From Vibrio penaeicida (GTDB lineage: Bacteria > Pseudomonadota > Gammaproteobacteria > Enterobacterales > Vibrionaceae), in the NCBI RefSeq assembly GCF_002933855.1, contig NZ_BFAQ01000008.1, positions 125,058 through 189,057 of the forward strand: a DNA stretch of 64,000 nt, in the 5' to 3' direction. Positions 25,334 through 33,996 of the stretch are shown in pieces (position 1 is the stretch's first letter; the number at the start of each line of letters is the position of its first letter). The position numbers were made by a program, and so were the translations under genes. The notes below the pieces were generated by a model that was not told where the DNA came from, made no database searches, and saw only the letters and a program-made list of their open reading frames with translations.

Positions 25334-26087
25334 TACTTCTGAAATGAAACCGATTCTTTCCGCTTCAAAGATTTGCAAAACATTTGGTGGTGTTGAAGCT
25401 CTTAAAGATGTGTCGTTTGAAGTTAAGCCAGGCGAAGTGATGGCGCTGGTGGGGGACAATGGAGCAGGAAAATCCACCCTAATTAAAACACTGTCTGGAG
25501 TATATATCCCCGACAGTGGAACCATGACGTACCAAGCGGAACAAATTGCGTTTGAAGACCCGTCGCAAGCTCGAAGTTCAGGTATCGAAACCATCTATCA
25601 GGACTTGGCGCTCGCCGATAATTTGGACGTGGGCAGCAATATTTTTCTTGGTCGAGAACCTAAAACCAAACGCCTCGGTATTTTCCCTGTTCTCGACAGA
25701 ACGTACATGACCAAAGTGGCGGAAGAAGTGATTAAGCCACTCGACATCATCATCCCTAAAGCATCGTTGAAAAAGCCCGTATTGAGTTTGTCTGGTGGTC
25801 AGAGGCAGGCCATAGCCATCGGTCGCGCGGTGTATTGGCAAGCAAAGGTGCTGATTATGGATGAGCCGACAGCCGCGCTCGGGGTGCCAGAACAAAGAAA
25901 AGTGATGGAGTTGATCTTAAAGCTCAAAGAACAAGGCGTTGCGATCATTCTCATTTCTCACAACATGAATGACGTGTTTGCCGTATCCGACAGAATTACG
26001 GTCCTTCGTCGTGGTCAAGTGGTTGGAGTGCGTGAGGCTTCAGAAACCAACAGCGAAGAACTTGTCCATTTAATGGTTGCAGGCTAA
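25326..26087 (+). CDS. Sugar ABC transporter ATP-binding protein, single NBD (FrcA-like)
   Basis: A 253-residue ATPase: Walker A GDNGAGKST (about 43-51), Q-loop YQDLALA, signature LSGGQRQA, Walker B VLIMDEPTAA and switch His in ISHNMND. Most ribose-type importers have a double-NBD ATPase of about 500 residues; this single-NBD form matches the FrcBCA branch. The GTG start lies inside the last codons of the permease gene, six bases after AGGAGG, so translation is coupled. It supplies energy to the importer above. Confidence 0.93.
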   Translation: MTSTSEMKPILSASKICKTFGGVEALKDVSFEVKPGEVMALVGDNGAGKSTLIKTLSGVYIPDSGTMTYQAEQIAFEDPSQARSSGIETIYQDLALADNLDVGSNIFLGREPKTKRLGIFPVLDRTYMTKVAEEVIKPLDIIIPKASLKKPVLSLSGGQRQAIAIGRAVYWQAKVLIMDEPTAALGVPEQRKVMELILKLKEQGVAIILISHNMNDVFAVSDRITVLRRGQVVGVREASETNSEELVHLMVAG

Positions 26088-26097
26088 GGAAAATATC

Positions 26098-26934
26098 ATG
26101 TTATCAGCAAGAATGAACCGATTGTTTGGGGAGTCAGGTCACTGTTTTGATGTGGCCATAGATCACGGCATGTTTAATCAGGGTGCGTTTCTACAAGGCA
26201 TTGAGAATATGGAACAAGCCATCTCTGCCATTGTGAAAGCAGACCCGGATGCCATCCAACTTCCGCCGGGGAGTGCACGTTTACTGCAAGGCATGAATAG
26301 GCCTAAGAAGCCAGCATTGGTATTGCGGACAGACATTGCGAACTGTTATGGCACAGAGTTAGTGCCGCCCATTTTCTCTGAAATGATCGAAAATCCAGTC
26401 GAAAGAGCCCTTAGGTTGGATGCGGCATGTGTGGTGGTGAATCTACTGCAATTGCCGAATGAAACCGATTTGTATCGCCAGTGCTTAAAGCGAATCAACG
26501 TGCTGCGCAAAGAATGTGAGATTTACGATATGCCCTTAATGGTCGAGCCTTTGGTAATGCAGCCCAATAGCAGCGCTGGCGGCTATATGGTCGATGGTGA
26601 CATCAGAAAAATTGTTCCTTTGGTTCGTCAAGCGAGTGAGCTGGGGGCGGATATCATTAAAGCAGATCCTTGCGACGACGTGAGTCAATACCACAAAGTG
26701 ATCGAAACTGCGCAGCAAGTGCCTGTTTTGGTCAGAGGGGGCGGTCGGGTGAGTGATGAAGAGATTCTAAAAAGAACCGCAGAGCTTATGGAACAGGGCG
26801 CGAAGGGTATTGTGTATGGTCGCAATGTGATTCAACACCACGATCCAGAAGGAATTACGCGCGCCCTAATGAAAATTGTCCATGAAGGCGTAACGCTGCA
26901 AGAGGCAAAATTGCTGATTGGGGACGCATCATGA
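26098..26934 (+). CDS. Class I aldolase of the DeoC/LsrF/FbaB family
   Basis: A TIM-barrel Schiff-base aldolase of 278 residues. It opens MLSARMNRLFGESGHCFDVA, followed by IDHGMF. The DHG is typical of the family, the Schiff-base Lys is in GADIIKADPCDD, and the phosphate-binding end VLVRGGGR...GIVYGRNVIQ is conserved. Closest recognisable relatives are LsrF and FbaB, so a ketose phosphate cleaved to DHAP plus an aldehyde is the likely reaction. The start follows AAGGA eleven bases after the ATPase stop, and the next gene overlaps its 3' end by four bases (ATGA). Substrate unknown. Confidence 0.85.
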   Translation: MLSARMNRLFGESGHCFDVAIDHGMFNQGAFLQGIENMEQAISAIVKADPDAIQLPPGSARLLQGMNRPKKPALVLRTDIANCYGTELVPPIFSEMIENPVERALRLDAACVVVNLLQLPNETDLYRQCLKRINVLRKECEIYDMPLMVEPLVMQPNSSAGGYMVDGDIRKIVPLVRQASELGADIIKADPCDDVSQYHKVIETAQQVPVLVRGGGRVSDEEILKRTAELMEQGAKGIVYGRNVIQHHDPEGITRALMKIVHEGVTLQEAKLLIGDAS

Positions 26935-28067
26935 AAACCATCCGATTTGGGATTATTGGAGGCGGAATGATGGGCAAAGAATTTGCCTCGGCAGCCGCGC
27001 GTTGGTGTCATTTAACGAACGTTGCAGCCAAGCCTGAAATTGTTGCGCTGTGTGATACCAACTCATCAATACATGGTTGGTATCGAGACAATTTTACATC
27101 CATTAGAACCTATACCGAAAATTACCAAGCGCTACTTAGCGATGAGTCCATCGATGCGATTTATTGCGCGGTGCCGCACCATCTACATGACAAACTCTAC
27201 ATAGACATCATCAAAGCAGGGAAGCACCTGCTCGCTGAGAAACCCTTTGGTATCGATAAATCAGCGTCTGAAAAGATCTTAGCGTGTATTGAAGATCACC
27301 CAGAGGTGTTTGTGCGATGCACTTCAGAATTTCCATTTTACCCAGCGATGCAAGCCATGATTCGGGATATGGAAAACAGCGGCGAGAATACCTTTCTACA
27401 CGCTGATATTGGATTCCTTCACTCCAGCGATATCAATCCGGATAAGCCAATTAACTGGAAACGGCAAAAGCAATTTTGTGGTGAATACGGGTGTATGGGC
27501 GACTTGGGAATGCACATTCTGCATGTGCCTTTAAAGCTGGGTTGGGCATTTGAAAGTGTTTATGCCCAATTAAGCGACGTGGTGAAAAAAAGAAAGGACA
27601 CACAAGGGGAGTGGACAGACTGCGATACCTTTGAAAATGCCGACTTACATTGTATGACGAGTTGGCAAGGTCAGACATTTCCAGCGCGTTTAAAAACGTA
27701 CCGAATAGCGCCGGGCCACAATAACTCTTGGTATTTTGAGCTGCATGGAATCAACAGCAGTTTTCGATTTTCTACGGCAAGCCCCAACCAGTACGAAAAA
27801 ATGGAATATCAGGCTGGTGGCACACAAATATGGCAAACCATACCAGTAGGGTATTTGCCCGCCTATCCAACTATTTCAGGTGGGATCATGGAGTTTGGTT
27901 TTACCGATGCCGTACTACAAATGTGGGCATCGTTTGTCGACGAGCTGGCGACTGGGCGTGTGTCAGGCTTTCAATGTGTTACACCTCAAGAAGCCATGAT
28001 CCAGCATCAAATTTTCACGGCAGCCTTGCTGTCTCATCAAAATAAATCTGTGGAGAAAATACAATGA
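26931..28067 (+). CDS. Gfo/Idh/MocA family oxidoreductase
   Basis: An NAD(P)-dependent sugar or polyol dehydrogenase of 378 residues. The Rossmann motif is GIIGGGMMGKEFASAA (about 7-22) and the catalytic EKPFG is at about 103. The substrate domain holds a conserved acid and His in CMGDLGMHILHVPLKLGW. The start overlaps the aldolase stop (ATGA), and the isomerase start overlaps this stop the same way, so the three are translationally coupled. The family oxidises or epimerises sugars, inositols and glycosides. Its presence suggests an oxidation or keto-glycoside step in the pathway. Confidence 0.9.
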   Translation: MKTIRFGIIGGGMMGKEFASAAARWCHLTNVAAKPEIVALCDTNSSIHGWYRDNFTSIRTYTENYQALLSDESIDAIYCAVPHHLHDKLYIDIIKAGKHLLAEKPFGIDKSASEKILACIEDHPEVFVRCTSEFPFYPAMQAMIRDMENSGENTFLHADIGFLHSSDINPDKPINWKRQKQFCGEYGCMGDLGMHILHVPLKLGWAFESVYAQLSDVVKKRKDTQGEWTDCDTFENADLHCMTSWQGQTFPARLKTYRIAPGHNNSWYFELHGINSSFRFSTASPNQYEKMEYQAGGTQIWQTIPVGYLPAYPTISGGIMEFGFTDAVLQMWASFVDELATGRVSGFQCVTPQEAMIQHQIFTAALLSHQNKSVEKIQ

Positions 28068-28732
28068 AACGATCTCAAGTCAATCAAGCCATACGCGACG
28101 CTGAAGAATTGATGGAAGCATTTCATTTTAAACTTCCGCGTTGGGGTAATTGGAATAATGAGGTATGGCAAGGTAATGGTGATCTAGCGGCTTACAATCA
28201 TAAATACCAGCTAGGGTGGGATGTGACCGATTTCAACGAAGACCGATTCGATCAACGAGGGTTGGTTTTGTTTTGCATTCGCAATGGCGATCAGTCGGAT
28301 AAAAATAGCGTGCCTTACGCCGAAAAAATCATGATGGTAAAAGAAGATCAGGAAACCCCCCTTCATTATCACAAGAAAAAAGTCGAAGACATCATCAACC
28401 GCGGTGGCGGTAACTTAGTGGTGGAATGTGTGAAAGTGAATGGTAAAGGCGAGCACTTAGACAAAGACATCGAAGTAACGGTGGATGGGGAAGTTGTAAG
28501 GGCGAAACCGTTCGAGAAAATCATTCTTGCACCAGGGCAAAGCATTCGAATCCCCACAGGGTTAATGCATCGCTTTTACGGTGAAAAAGGCAAAGGTCCG
28601 GTGCTGACTGGCGAAGTATCGATGGCGAACGACGATAATGGTGACAATTATTTTGATCAGCCACTTGGTCGCTTTTCAGATATTGTTGAAGACGAACCCG
28701 CGATTTACCCTCTTTGGAATGAACTTAAGTAG
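28064..28732 (+). CDS. D-lyxose/D-mannose family sugar isomerase
   Basis: A cupin-fold metal-dependent ketol isomerase of 222 residues. Metal ligands are in TPLHYHKKKVEDIINRGGG (His, His, Glu) and the later His in GLMHRFYGEKG, the pattern of D-lyxose isomerase. The enzyme interconverts D-lyxose with D-xylulose and D-mannose with D-fructose. In this operon it would turn an imported aldose into the ketose that the PfkB kinase then phosphorylates. The start overlaps the oxidoreductase stop by four bases. Confidence 0.9.
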   Translation: MKRSQVNQAIRDAEELMEAFHFKLPRWGNWNNEVWQGNGDLAAYNHKYQLGWDVTDFNEDRFDQRGLVLFCIRNGDQSDKNSVPYAEKIMMVKEDQETPLHYHKKKVEDIINRGGGNLVVECVKVNGKGEHLDKDIEVTVDGEVVRAKPFEKIILAPGQSIRIPTGLMHRFYGEKGKGPVLTGEVSMANDDNGDNYFDQPLGRFSDIVEDEPAIYPLWNELK

Positions 28733-28738
28733 GTAAGC

Positions 28739-29743
28739 ATGGCAGATAGAAAAGGCATTCTGTGCATAGGGAATTGGATCGTCGACTTGGTGCATTTTGT
28801 CTCCCCTTGGCCTGAAAAGTCTGGTCTAGGGCTGATTGAGCGACAAGTGAAAGGCCCCGGTGGTTGTGCATTTAATGTGGCGATTGGTTTAAGCGTTCTA
28901 GACGAAACCTTACCCGTTTATGGCTGTGGTGTGGTGGGCGACGACGAATACGGTCAGTTTGCTTTGGATATCTGCCATCAGTATGGGTTCGATTATTCGT
29001 GGATTAAGTCGGTTCCTGGTATTACAGCGCACACTCACGTTATGACGGATGCCGGCACAGGCGAACGAACTTTTTTCTATCAGGACGGAGTATCGGCGGA
29101 GTTTTCCCCAGCCGATATTCCCTATACCGCCATTGGTATGCGAAACATAAAAATTGCACACTTTGGGTATTTATTACTGCTCAAAACCATGGATACCTTA
29201 GACAGAAACGGTTTACCTTACGCTGCCAAAGCACTAAAACAGTTAAAGTTTTTGGGTTTAGAAACCAGTTTAGACATGGTTTCGACGGAAATTGAAAACG
29301 TTGAAAAACAGGTTACCCCTTGCCTGAAATACGTCGACCACTTGATCATAAACGAACTCGAAGCAGGGTACTGTTTACAAAAAAAGCTGCGAAAAAACGG
29401 AACAATAGACTCTGAAGATATCTTGGAAGCCGCGAAGGCACTGCTTGAGAAAGGGGTAAATAAAAACGTCATCATCCACATGCCAGAAGGTGCCGCGTGG
29501 GTCTCTAAATTTGGTGATTCTATTTGGGTTGAAAGCCTACAACTCAGCCCCGACGATATTATTTCTAGCGTAGGGGCGGGCGACGCGTTTTGCAGCGCTT
29601 GCCTTTGGGGAATTTACAATGAAGTCAGCCCAGTAAAAACACTTCATTTGGCTAACGCAAATGCTGCCGAGTGTCTGAAAGGGTACACCACGGTTGATTC
29701 GCTAGGGTCCATACGTGATATTTGGAACAAATACGACCTTTAG
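28739..29743 (+). CDS. PfkB family carbohydrate kinase
   Basis: A ribokinase-fold kinase of 334 residues. The N-terminal signature is VKGPGGCAFNVAIGLSVL (about 38-55). The C-terminal PfkB signature with anion hole and catalytic Asp is SVGAGDAFCSACLWG (about 278-292). Members phosphorylate fructose, ribose, tagatose-6-phosphate and adenosine. Six bases separate it from the isomerase gene. Acting after the isomerase and before the aldolase is the simplest reading. It is the last gene of the operon. Confidence 0.92.
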   Translation: MADRKGILCIGNWIVDLVHFVSPWPEKSGLGLIERQVKGPGGCAFNVAIGLSVLDETLPVYGCGVVGDDEYGQFALDICHQYGFDYSWIKSVPGITAHTHVMTDAGTGERTFFYQDGVSAEFSPADIPYTAIGMRNIKIAHFGYLLLLKTMDTLDRNGLPYAAKALKQLKFLGLETSLDMVSTEIENVEKQVTPCLKYVDHLIINELEAGYCLQKKLRKNGTIDSEDILEAAKALLEKGVNKNVIIHMPEGAAWVSKFGDSIWVESLQLSPDDIISSVGAGDAFCSACLWGIYNEVSPVKTLHLANANAAECLKGYTTVDSLGSIRDIWNKYDL

Positions 29744-29835
29744 CCATTAGCCTTTAGTAAAGTGAAGGTGAATTGTCTCGCTAACTTCAATATCGTACAT
29801 TGTGTTAAGTACAAACATGAGATTTTGGCTATACG

Positions 29836-29868
29836 AAAAAGCCCAAACAATGTGGTCTGCTTGGGCTC
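29836..29868 (-). terminator. Intrinsic terminator of the ACT-domain gene
   Basis: On the minus strand AGCCCAA and TTGGGCT form a stem followed by TTTTT. It can also stop plus-strand read-through from the kinase gene less efficiently. Confidence 0.75.
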
Positions 29869-29890
29869 GAAGTTTAAATTGTAGAAGAGT

Positions 29891-30403
29891 TTAATCCTCC
29901 AACACGACACGAGTATCTTCGCTCAGTGATTCCAGCTCGTTAATGATGTCGTTGATGTTGGATTCTTTAGGTATTTTTAATGCCATGGTCGAGCTGAAGA
30001 GGCTGGAGCTTACACCTCCTCCGCCAGCAATAAATACGCGTTGGCAGTCCATGTCTAGTATGCTGACTCCCTCTCCATCCAGCACATGGCTGATTTCATT
30101 CACGATGCCGGCCCTATCATTAGAGTCCAATCTAATTTGGTGGATGGTATCGGTTTCGTAACTCAGATCGCTCGCTTGGCTGAATTGTACGATGAGGTCG
30201 GGGGTATTTAAGAATGCATCTTTAACGGTATCTTCATTCTCAGATGGCAACTCAATTTTTATAACGGCTGCAACTTGGTGTTCAATGAAATTCACTTTGC
30301 TAAGAAGCCACTTTCCACCATTATCATGTGTCGTTGACGCTAATTTCTTGATAGTGGTAGGGGTTGCAGTGCCGACAAAATTTACAATAAAAGTCGTGTA
30401 CAT
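29891..30403 (-). CDS. GcvR-like protein with two ACT domains
   Basis: A 170-residue cytosolic protein made of two ACT-like modules. The first is at about 3-80 (TTFIVNFVGTATPTTIKKLA). The second, at about 85-168, carries IRLDSNDRAGIVNEISHVLDGEGVSILDMD, the amino-acid-binding loop. This is the architecture of GcvR, which represses the glycine cleavage genes by binding GcvA. Similarity to GcvR is in architecture; a gcvA partner is not in the window. The gene is monocistronic, with its own terminator and a 266-bp repeat just upstream. Confidence 0.8.
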   Translation of the reverse strand: MYTTFIVNFVGTATPTTIKKLASTTHDNGGKWLLSKVNFIEHQVAAVIKIELPSENEDTVKDAFLNTPDLIVQFSQASDLSYETDTIHQIRLDSNDRAGIVNEISHVLDGEGVSILDMDCQRVFIAGGGGVSSSLFSSTMALKIPKESNINDIINELESLSEDTRVVLED

Positions 30404-30437
30404 ATTACATCCTCCTGATCGCAGGGTGGCTATTAAC

Positions 30438-30703
30438 TATACCCAAGTAACCTCAAGATGCTGGGTCCAGCGAGAATTAACTGGCTTTCAGACAAGACAC
30501 CGATTTGAAGATTTGGTGGTTCTAAATCAAGAATCGGTAACGCAGTATGAAAGCCAGTTAAACTCGCCCTTGGGAGCCCATATTCTGTTCCATTTCATCG
30601 TCAAAGAACTTGGAAAGGACCTGTCATTCCGCTGCGTTCTCTTCCTTGAACTGGAACAGAATATGAGGCTCTGAACTCTGCACCTTGAGGTCGCTTGGGT
30701 ATA
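30438..30703. repeat. 266-bp palindromic interspersed element (MITE-like), copy 1
   Basis: Terminal inverted repeats of about 23 bases (TATACCCAAGTAACCTCAAG at the left, CTTGAGGTCGCTTGGGTATA at the right) enclose two long stems: CGAGAATTAACTGGCTTTCA (30471-30490) with 30548-30566, and GAGCCCATATTCTGTTCCA (30574-30592) with 30652-30671. No ORF inside. A second copy of the same length is at 56519. It lies between the GcvR-like gene and the DUF3943 gene. Compensatory changes between copies support a folded structure. Confidence 0.85.
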
Positions 30704-30803
30704 AGTGAGTATAGGAAATTACCTGAAAGGAAATATGATAAGAATCAAGTTTATTAAAACCGCATTCGGTGTAGCTTTAAAAAACAGGCATAGCTCTAAA
30801 AAT

Positions 30804-30829
30804 TGAAAAAGCGCCACGAAGGGCGCTTT
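30804..30829 (-). terminator. Intrinsic terminator of the DUF3943 gene
   Basis: On the minus strand AAAGCGCC and GGCGCTTT form the stem and TTTTTC follows. Confidence 0.8.
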
Positions 30830-30849
30830 GAACAAGGTAAAGAACAACG

Positions 30850-31752
30850 TTAAAACGTTAGCGTCAGTTCCATCCCGTAGAACTGTTTGTCTAATGGACC
30901 TTGAGGGTTTACTGCCATATCGACTTCGGTTTGGTAACCTGTCCAAGGTTGAGTTCGGAAGTTAAACTTCGCATCACCACCCCACGCATCGGTTACCCAG
31001 TAATGAATGTGACCTACCGGGTTTAGGAAAAACAGCGAGACATCACCGAGGGTTTCAGACCCTAATACTTCACCACCATTGTGGACAATTTTTTGTTCGC
31101 CTTCGAACATCAGTTCACCGACAACAGCGCCAAAGAAAGGTGTGATGAAAATATCTTGCCAAGAGGGGATCTCAGCAAACGCTTCTACGCCAAATTCCCA
31201 GAATAAAGTCGACATCGTCATCGAGTAGAGATAAGACTCAAATTCATTAAATCCTGCATGGCGAGAAGCCGTGTAATAAACACCACCAAAATAAGGGTGC
31301 ATTATGTAGTTGAGGAAGTGCTCGTCTCTGTCCCAGACAGGACCCTGACTGACATTCTCAGACCATTTTTCCCCGAGTTTACTCATATCGCGGGCTTCGG
31401 CATCCCATTTGGTAATACTCTCGGGCAGAAGTGTCATTAAGCCTACTGTAGCAACGCTGAGCCCCAAAATCGTATAGGTTTGTTCTTTCAGGTAATTCCA
31501 GTCTTTTTCAGGCTGCACTTGAAGATACAAAGGAAGAGGCGCTTCGAGTTTTGGTTCCGTCTCAATATTGTCATTTAAAGAGAGATAGAATGGATTTACA
31601 TTTGTTTCAATGTTAAGACTGTAGCTTTGTTGATCATCGCCGTTATATAAGTCATAAGAGAAGTTGTTGATATCAAAATCAGCAGCTTGGGTTGACGTAG
31701 CAAATGCAAGCAATGCGGTAGACAGTGACTTCAGTCGCACAGAGATCTCCAT
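30850..31752 (-). CDS. DUF3943 domain protein, probable outer-membrane or periplasmic
   Basis: A 300-residue exported protein: signal peptide with likely cleavage after ATSTQA. A conserved centre NYIMHPYFGGVYYTASRHAGFNEFESYLYS and a second block TPFFGAVVGELMFEGE are typical of DUF3943. The last residue is Phe (ELTLTF), as in outer-membrane beta-barrel proteins. Function of the family is unknown. Monocistronic, with a terminator 20 bases downstream. Confidence 0.8.
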   Translation of the reverse strand: MEISVRLKSLSTALLAFATSTQAADFDINNFSYDLYNGDDQQSYSLNIETNVNPFYLSLNDNIETEPKLEAPLPLYLQVQPEKDWNYLKEQTYTILGLSVATVGLMTLLPESITKWDAEARDMSKLGEKWSENVSQGPVWDRDEHFLNYIMHPYFGGVYYTASRHAGFNEFESYLYSMTMSTLFWEFGVEAFAEIPSWQDIFITPFFGAVVGELMFEGEQKIVHNGGEVLGSETLGDVSLFFLNPVGHIHYWVTDAWGGDAKFNFRTQPWTGYQTEVDMAVNPQGPLDKQFYGMELTLTF

Positions 31753-31952
31753 TGAGAAAAACCAAAAATAGTGAGCTGAGCATTATTCTCTTTACGAATG
31801 AGAGATGCAATCCTTTTAATCGTTAAAAAATTGAAAAATATCAGCTTGTAAGGCGGTCTAATTAGAATAGTTGAGCTGAATGTAGTTGACTATGAATTAC
31901 TATTTTGCATCGAACAATTGTGATATCAAAAGAAAAAGCAAAGGTTAAGTTT

Positions 31953-33188
31953 ATGTTGAAAGTGGCAATGTTGAGTACAGGCGAAGAGGTGCTTCACGGA
32001 GATATCGTGGATACCAATGCTTCATGGCTAGGTGAAATCCTGTATCAAAGTGGATTTCAGCTTTCGGCACGTTCTACAGTTGGCGACCAGCTTGATGTGT
32101 TGAAAGAAGAGATTTTGCGTCTTAGCGAATCTTTCGACATTGTTATTGTGAATGGTGGGCTTGGCCCAACAACCGATGATCTAACGGCGTCGGCCGCCGC
32201 GAAAGCGTCTGGACAAAAACTCAGTTTGTTCCAAGATTGGTTAACTGTTCTGGAAGAAAAATTTACTCGTCGTGGGCTTACTATGCCAGACAGTAATCTC
32301 AAGCAGGCGATGCTCCCAGAAAAAGCCGCCATTATCGATAACCCAATCGGGACGGCTTGCGGGTTTTCGATGACGCTCAATAAAGCCAAACTATATTTTA
32401 CGCCGGGTGTGCCGAGCGAATTTAAGCGCATGGTAGAGGAGCAAATTATTCCGATACTAAGCGAGACATACCGCGATATCCTCCCGTCGGAATGCAGCAG
32501 ACTCTATACTATTGGGCTCTCTGAGTCAGGTATATCAGACAAATTAGATCTGATTAAACTGCCCGATCAGTATGAACTGGGATACCGCTCTTATTTACCT
32601 TTCATTGAAGTGAAGATATTTGGTCCTGCAGCAGACATGGAAAGGCGTTTGAAGCTTCTTCAAATTGTATACGGTCACCTGAAAGACAATGTCGTGAGTG
32701 TGGATGAACCCATGGTTGATAATGTGGCTGCTCTTTTGGTTGAGGGGGGAACAACGCTGTCTCTTGCGGAGCAGGCTAGCGGTGGTTTTCTGACGAGTTG
32801 GTTGCACGAGAATGAGCTTATGGCAAAACTGCTTAAGCAAAGCTGGGTGATGAACACCGAAATGGATAAAAATTTGGTTGAGCAAGATCCACTGGCTGCA
32901 TCTTTGGCCTTGGCTGCTGCAACCCGAGAAAACGGAAAGGCTACGTTCGGATTGTCCTGTGGCAAATTGAAGGACAATGTGTTTGCGGTTGCCTTATCCA
33001 CCGGAAATGGTGAGTGGGGGCAAGTGCTAGAGTTTGCACGAAATTATGGAAAGCAGGATAAACGTAGCTTAATTGCAGCTGTTATGTTGGACATGTTAAG
33101 GCGTCATTTGGAGGAAAAAGCTGTCTTTGGACATTACAGCTCTCTGGTTAGAAAAAAAGAGCTTTATGTGCCAAATTCTGCGGTGTAA
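31953..33188 (+). CDS. cinA: CinA-like protein with degenerate amidase domain
   Basis: A 411-residue protein. The N-terminal MoCF-biosynthesis/COG1058 domain (MLSTGEEVLHGDIVDTNASWL and VNGGLGPTTDDLT) would be an ADP-ribose pyrophosphatase. The C-terminal PncC-like domain normally removes the amide of NMN using an AESCTGG serine motif. Here it reads AEQASGG, and the GxVTYSNEAK block, which holds the catalytic Tyr and Lys, is WVMNTEMDK. So deamidase activity is probably lost. I start at ATG 31953, after AAGG, which aligns with other CinA proteins; an upstream in-frame start adds 16 residues. Monocistronic. Confidence 0.88.
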   Translation: MLKVAMLSTGEEVLHGDIVDTNASWLGEILYQSGFQLSARSTVGDQLDVLKEEILRLSESFDIVIVNGGLGPTTDDLTASAAAKASGQKLSLFQDWLTVLEEKFTRRGLTMPDSNLKQAMLPEKAAIIDNPIGTACGFSMTLNKAKLYFTPGVPSEFKRMVEEQIIPILSETYRDILPSECSRLYTIGLSESGISDKLDLIKLPDQYELGYRSYLPFIEVKIFGPAADMERRLKLLQIVYGHLKDNVVSVDEPMVDNVAALLVEGGTTLSLAEQASGGFLTSWLHENELMAKLLKQSWVMNTEMDKNLVEQDPLAASLALAAATRENGKATFGLSCGKLKDNVFAVALSTGNGEWGQVLEFARNYGKQDKRSLIAAVMLDMLRRHLEEKAVFGHYSSLVRKKELYVPNSAV

Positions 33189-33407
33189 AAGTTATAAGAG
33201 AATTCGTTGACTTTTAATTTGTCGTTATCTCTCAAAGGTTAAAGTCGAGTAAAAAAACACCAAATATGTTTCGGTTTTTATGCAAGATATTTTTTGACCA
33301 TTTTCTTTAATTTGAGGCTTGGGATCGGCTGAGAATTAGCTAATATAAGAAGGGTCAGAACAATTAAATGACACACTGTTATCATCATTTGCGATCTGGA
33401 GGGACCC

Positions 33408-33674
33408 ATGATTACACAAACAATGATCAAAGTTTGGTACCGAGTATCCGGTGAAAAAGTGTTGTTAGGAGAAGCACATAGCGAACATGTCAGCGATTTA
33501 GTATCGACTTGGTTAGCAGCACCTATAGCGGATAACGATACCCCAAATGGTGGTTATCGAATGTCATTGTTTGACGACGATGGCAAATCCATAGGTGAGA
33601 AGGATATTTCGTTCAAGACGGCTGAATATTTACTCGGAAAATATGCAGATTTAAGCAGATCTGAATGTGTTTAA
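33408..33674 (+). CDS. Small hypothetical protein, 88 residues
   Basis: A soluble protein of 88 residues, acidic, with no signal peptide or membrane span (MITQTMIKVWYRVSGEKVLL; later FKTAEYLLGKYADLSRSEC). CTGGAGGGACCC gives a strong ribosome site before ATG, and codon use resembles its neighbours, so the gene is probably real. I do not recognise a family. It is convergent with the ferredoxin-like yfaE gene, 44 bases away. Confidence 0.65.
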   Translation: MITQTMIKVWYRVSGEKVLLGEAHSEHVSDLVSTWLAAPIADNDTPNGGYRMSLFDDDGKSIGEKDISFKTAEYLLGKYADLSRSECV

Positions 33675-33717
33675 GATGCAAGAAATTGGCGTGTAACAAG
33701 GATGATATTGCGAGATA

Positions 33718-33996
33718 TCAAGCGCTTTTGACCTTGAGCTGATAGTTTACTTTTTCTAATTCGACATCGGTTTTTGCCCTGCATATGCAGGGCAAAATTT
33801 CTTTTGGCTGTGTAAATGCCATCGCAAAACCAACGTATTCGACCTCTCCCGACTTCAATTCACAGCGGCACGCGCCACAATGACCATCTCGACAGTTGTA
33901 CTCAGGTTCAAATCCCGCGCTCTCCATTTCCTCCAGCAGTGTCTTTTCGCTGCTGGCGACAATAGGGCTTAGTTCGTTGATTTTGATTTTTTGCAT
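33718..33996 (-). CDS. yfaE: 2Fe-2S ferredoxin YfaE, NrdB cofactor maintenance
   Basis: A plant-type 2Fe-2S protein of 92 residues. Four Cys ligands are in YNCRDGHCGACRC and LPCICRA. In E. coli YfaE supplies electrons to rebuild the diferric-tyrosyl radical of NrdB. The start codon overlaps the nrdB stop (TAATG), so it is translationally coupled, which agrees with the role. Confidence 0.95.
   Translation of the reverse strand: MQKIKINELSPIVASSEKTLLEEMESAGFEPEYNCRDGHCGACRCELKSGEVEYVGFAMAFTQPKEILPCICRAKTDVELEKVNYQLKVKSA

Noticed and set aside
30192..30674. 160-codon plus-strand frame running from the GcvR-like gene into the 266-bp element
   Set aside because: Antisense to a conserved ACT-domain protein and then continues through palindromic repeat; no independent support.
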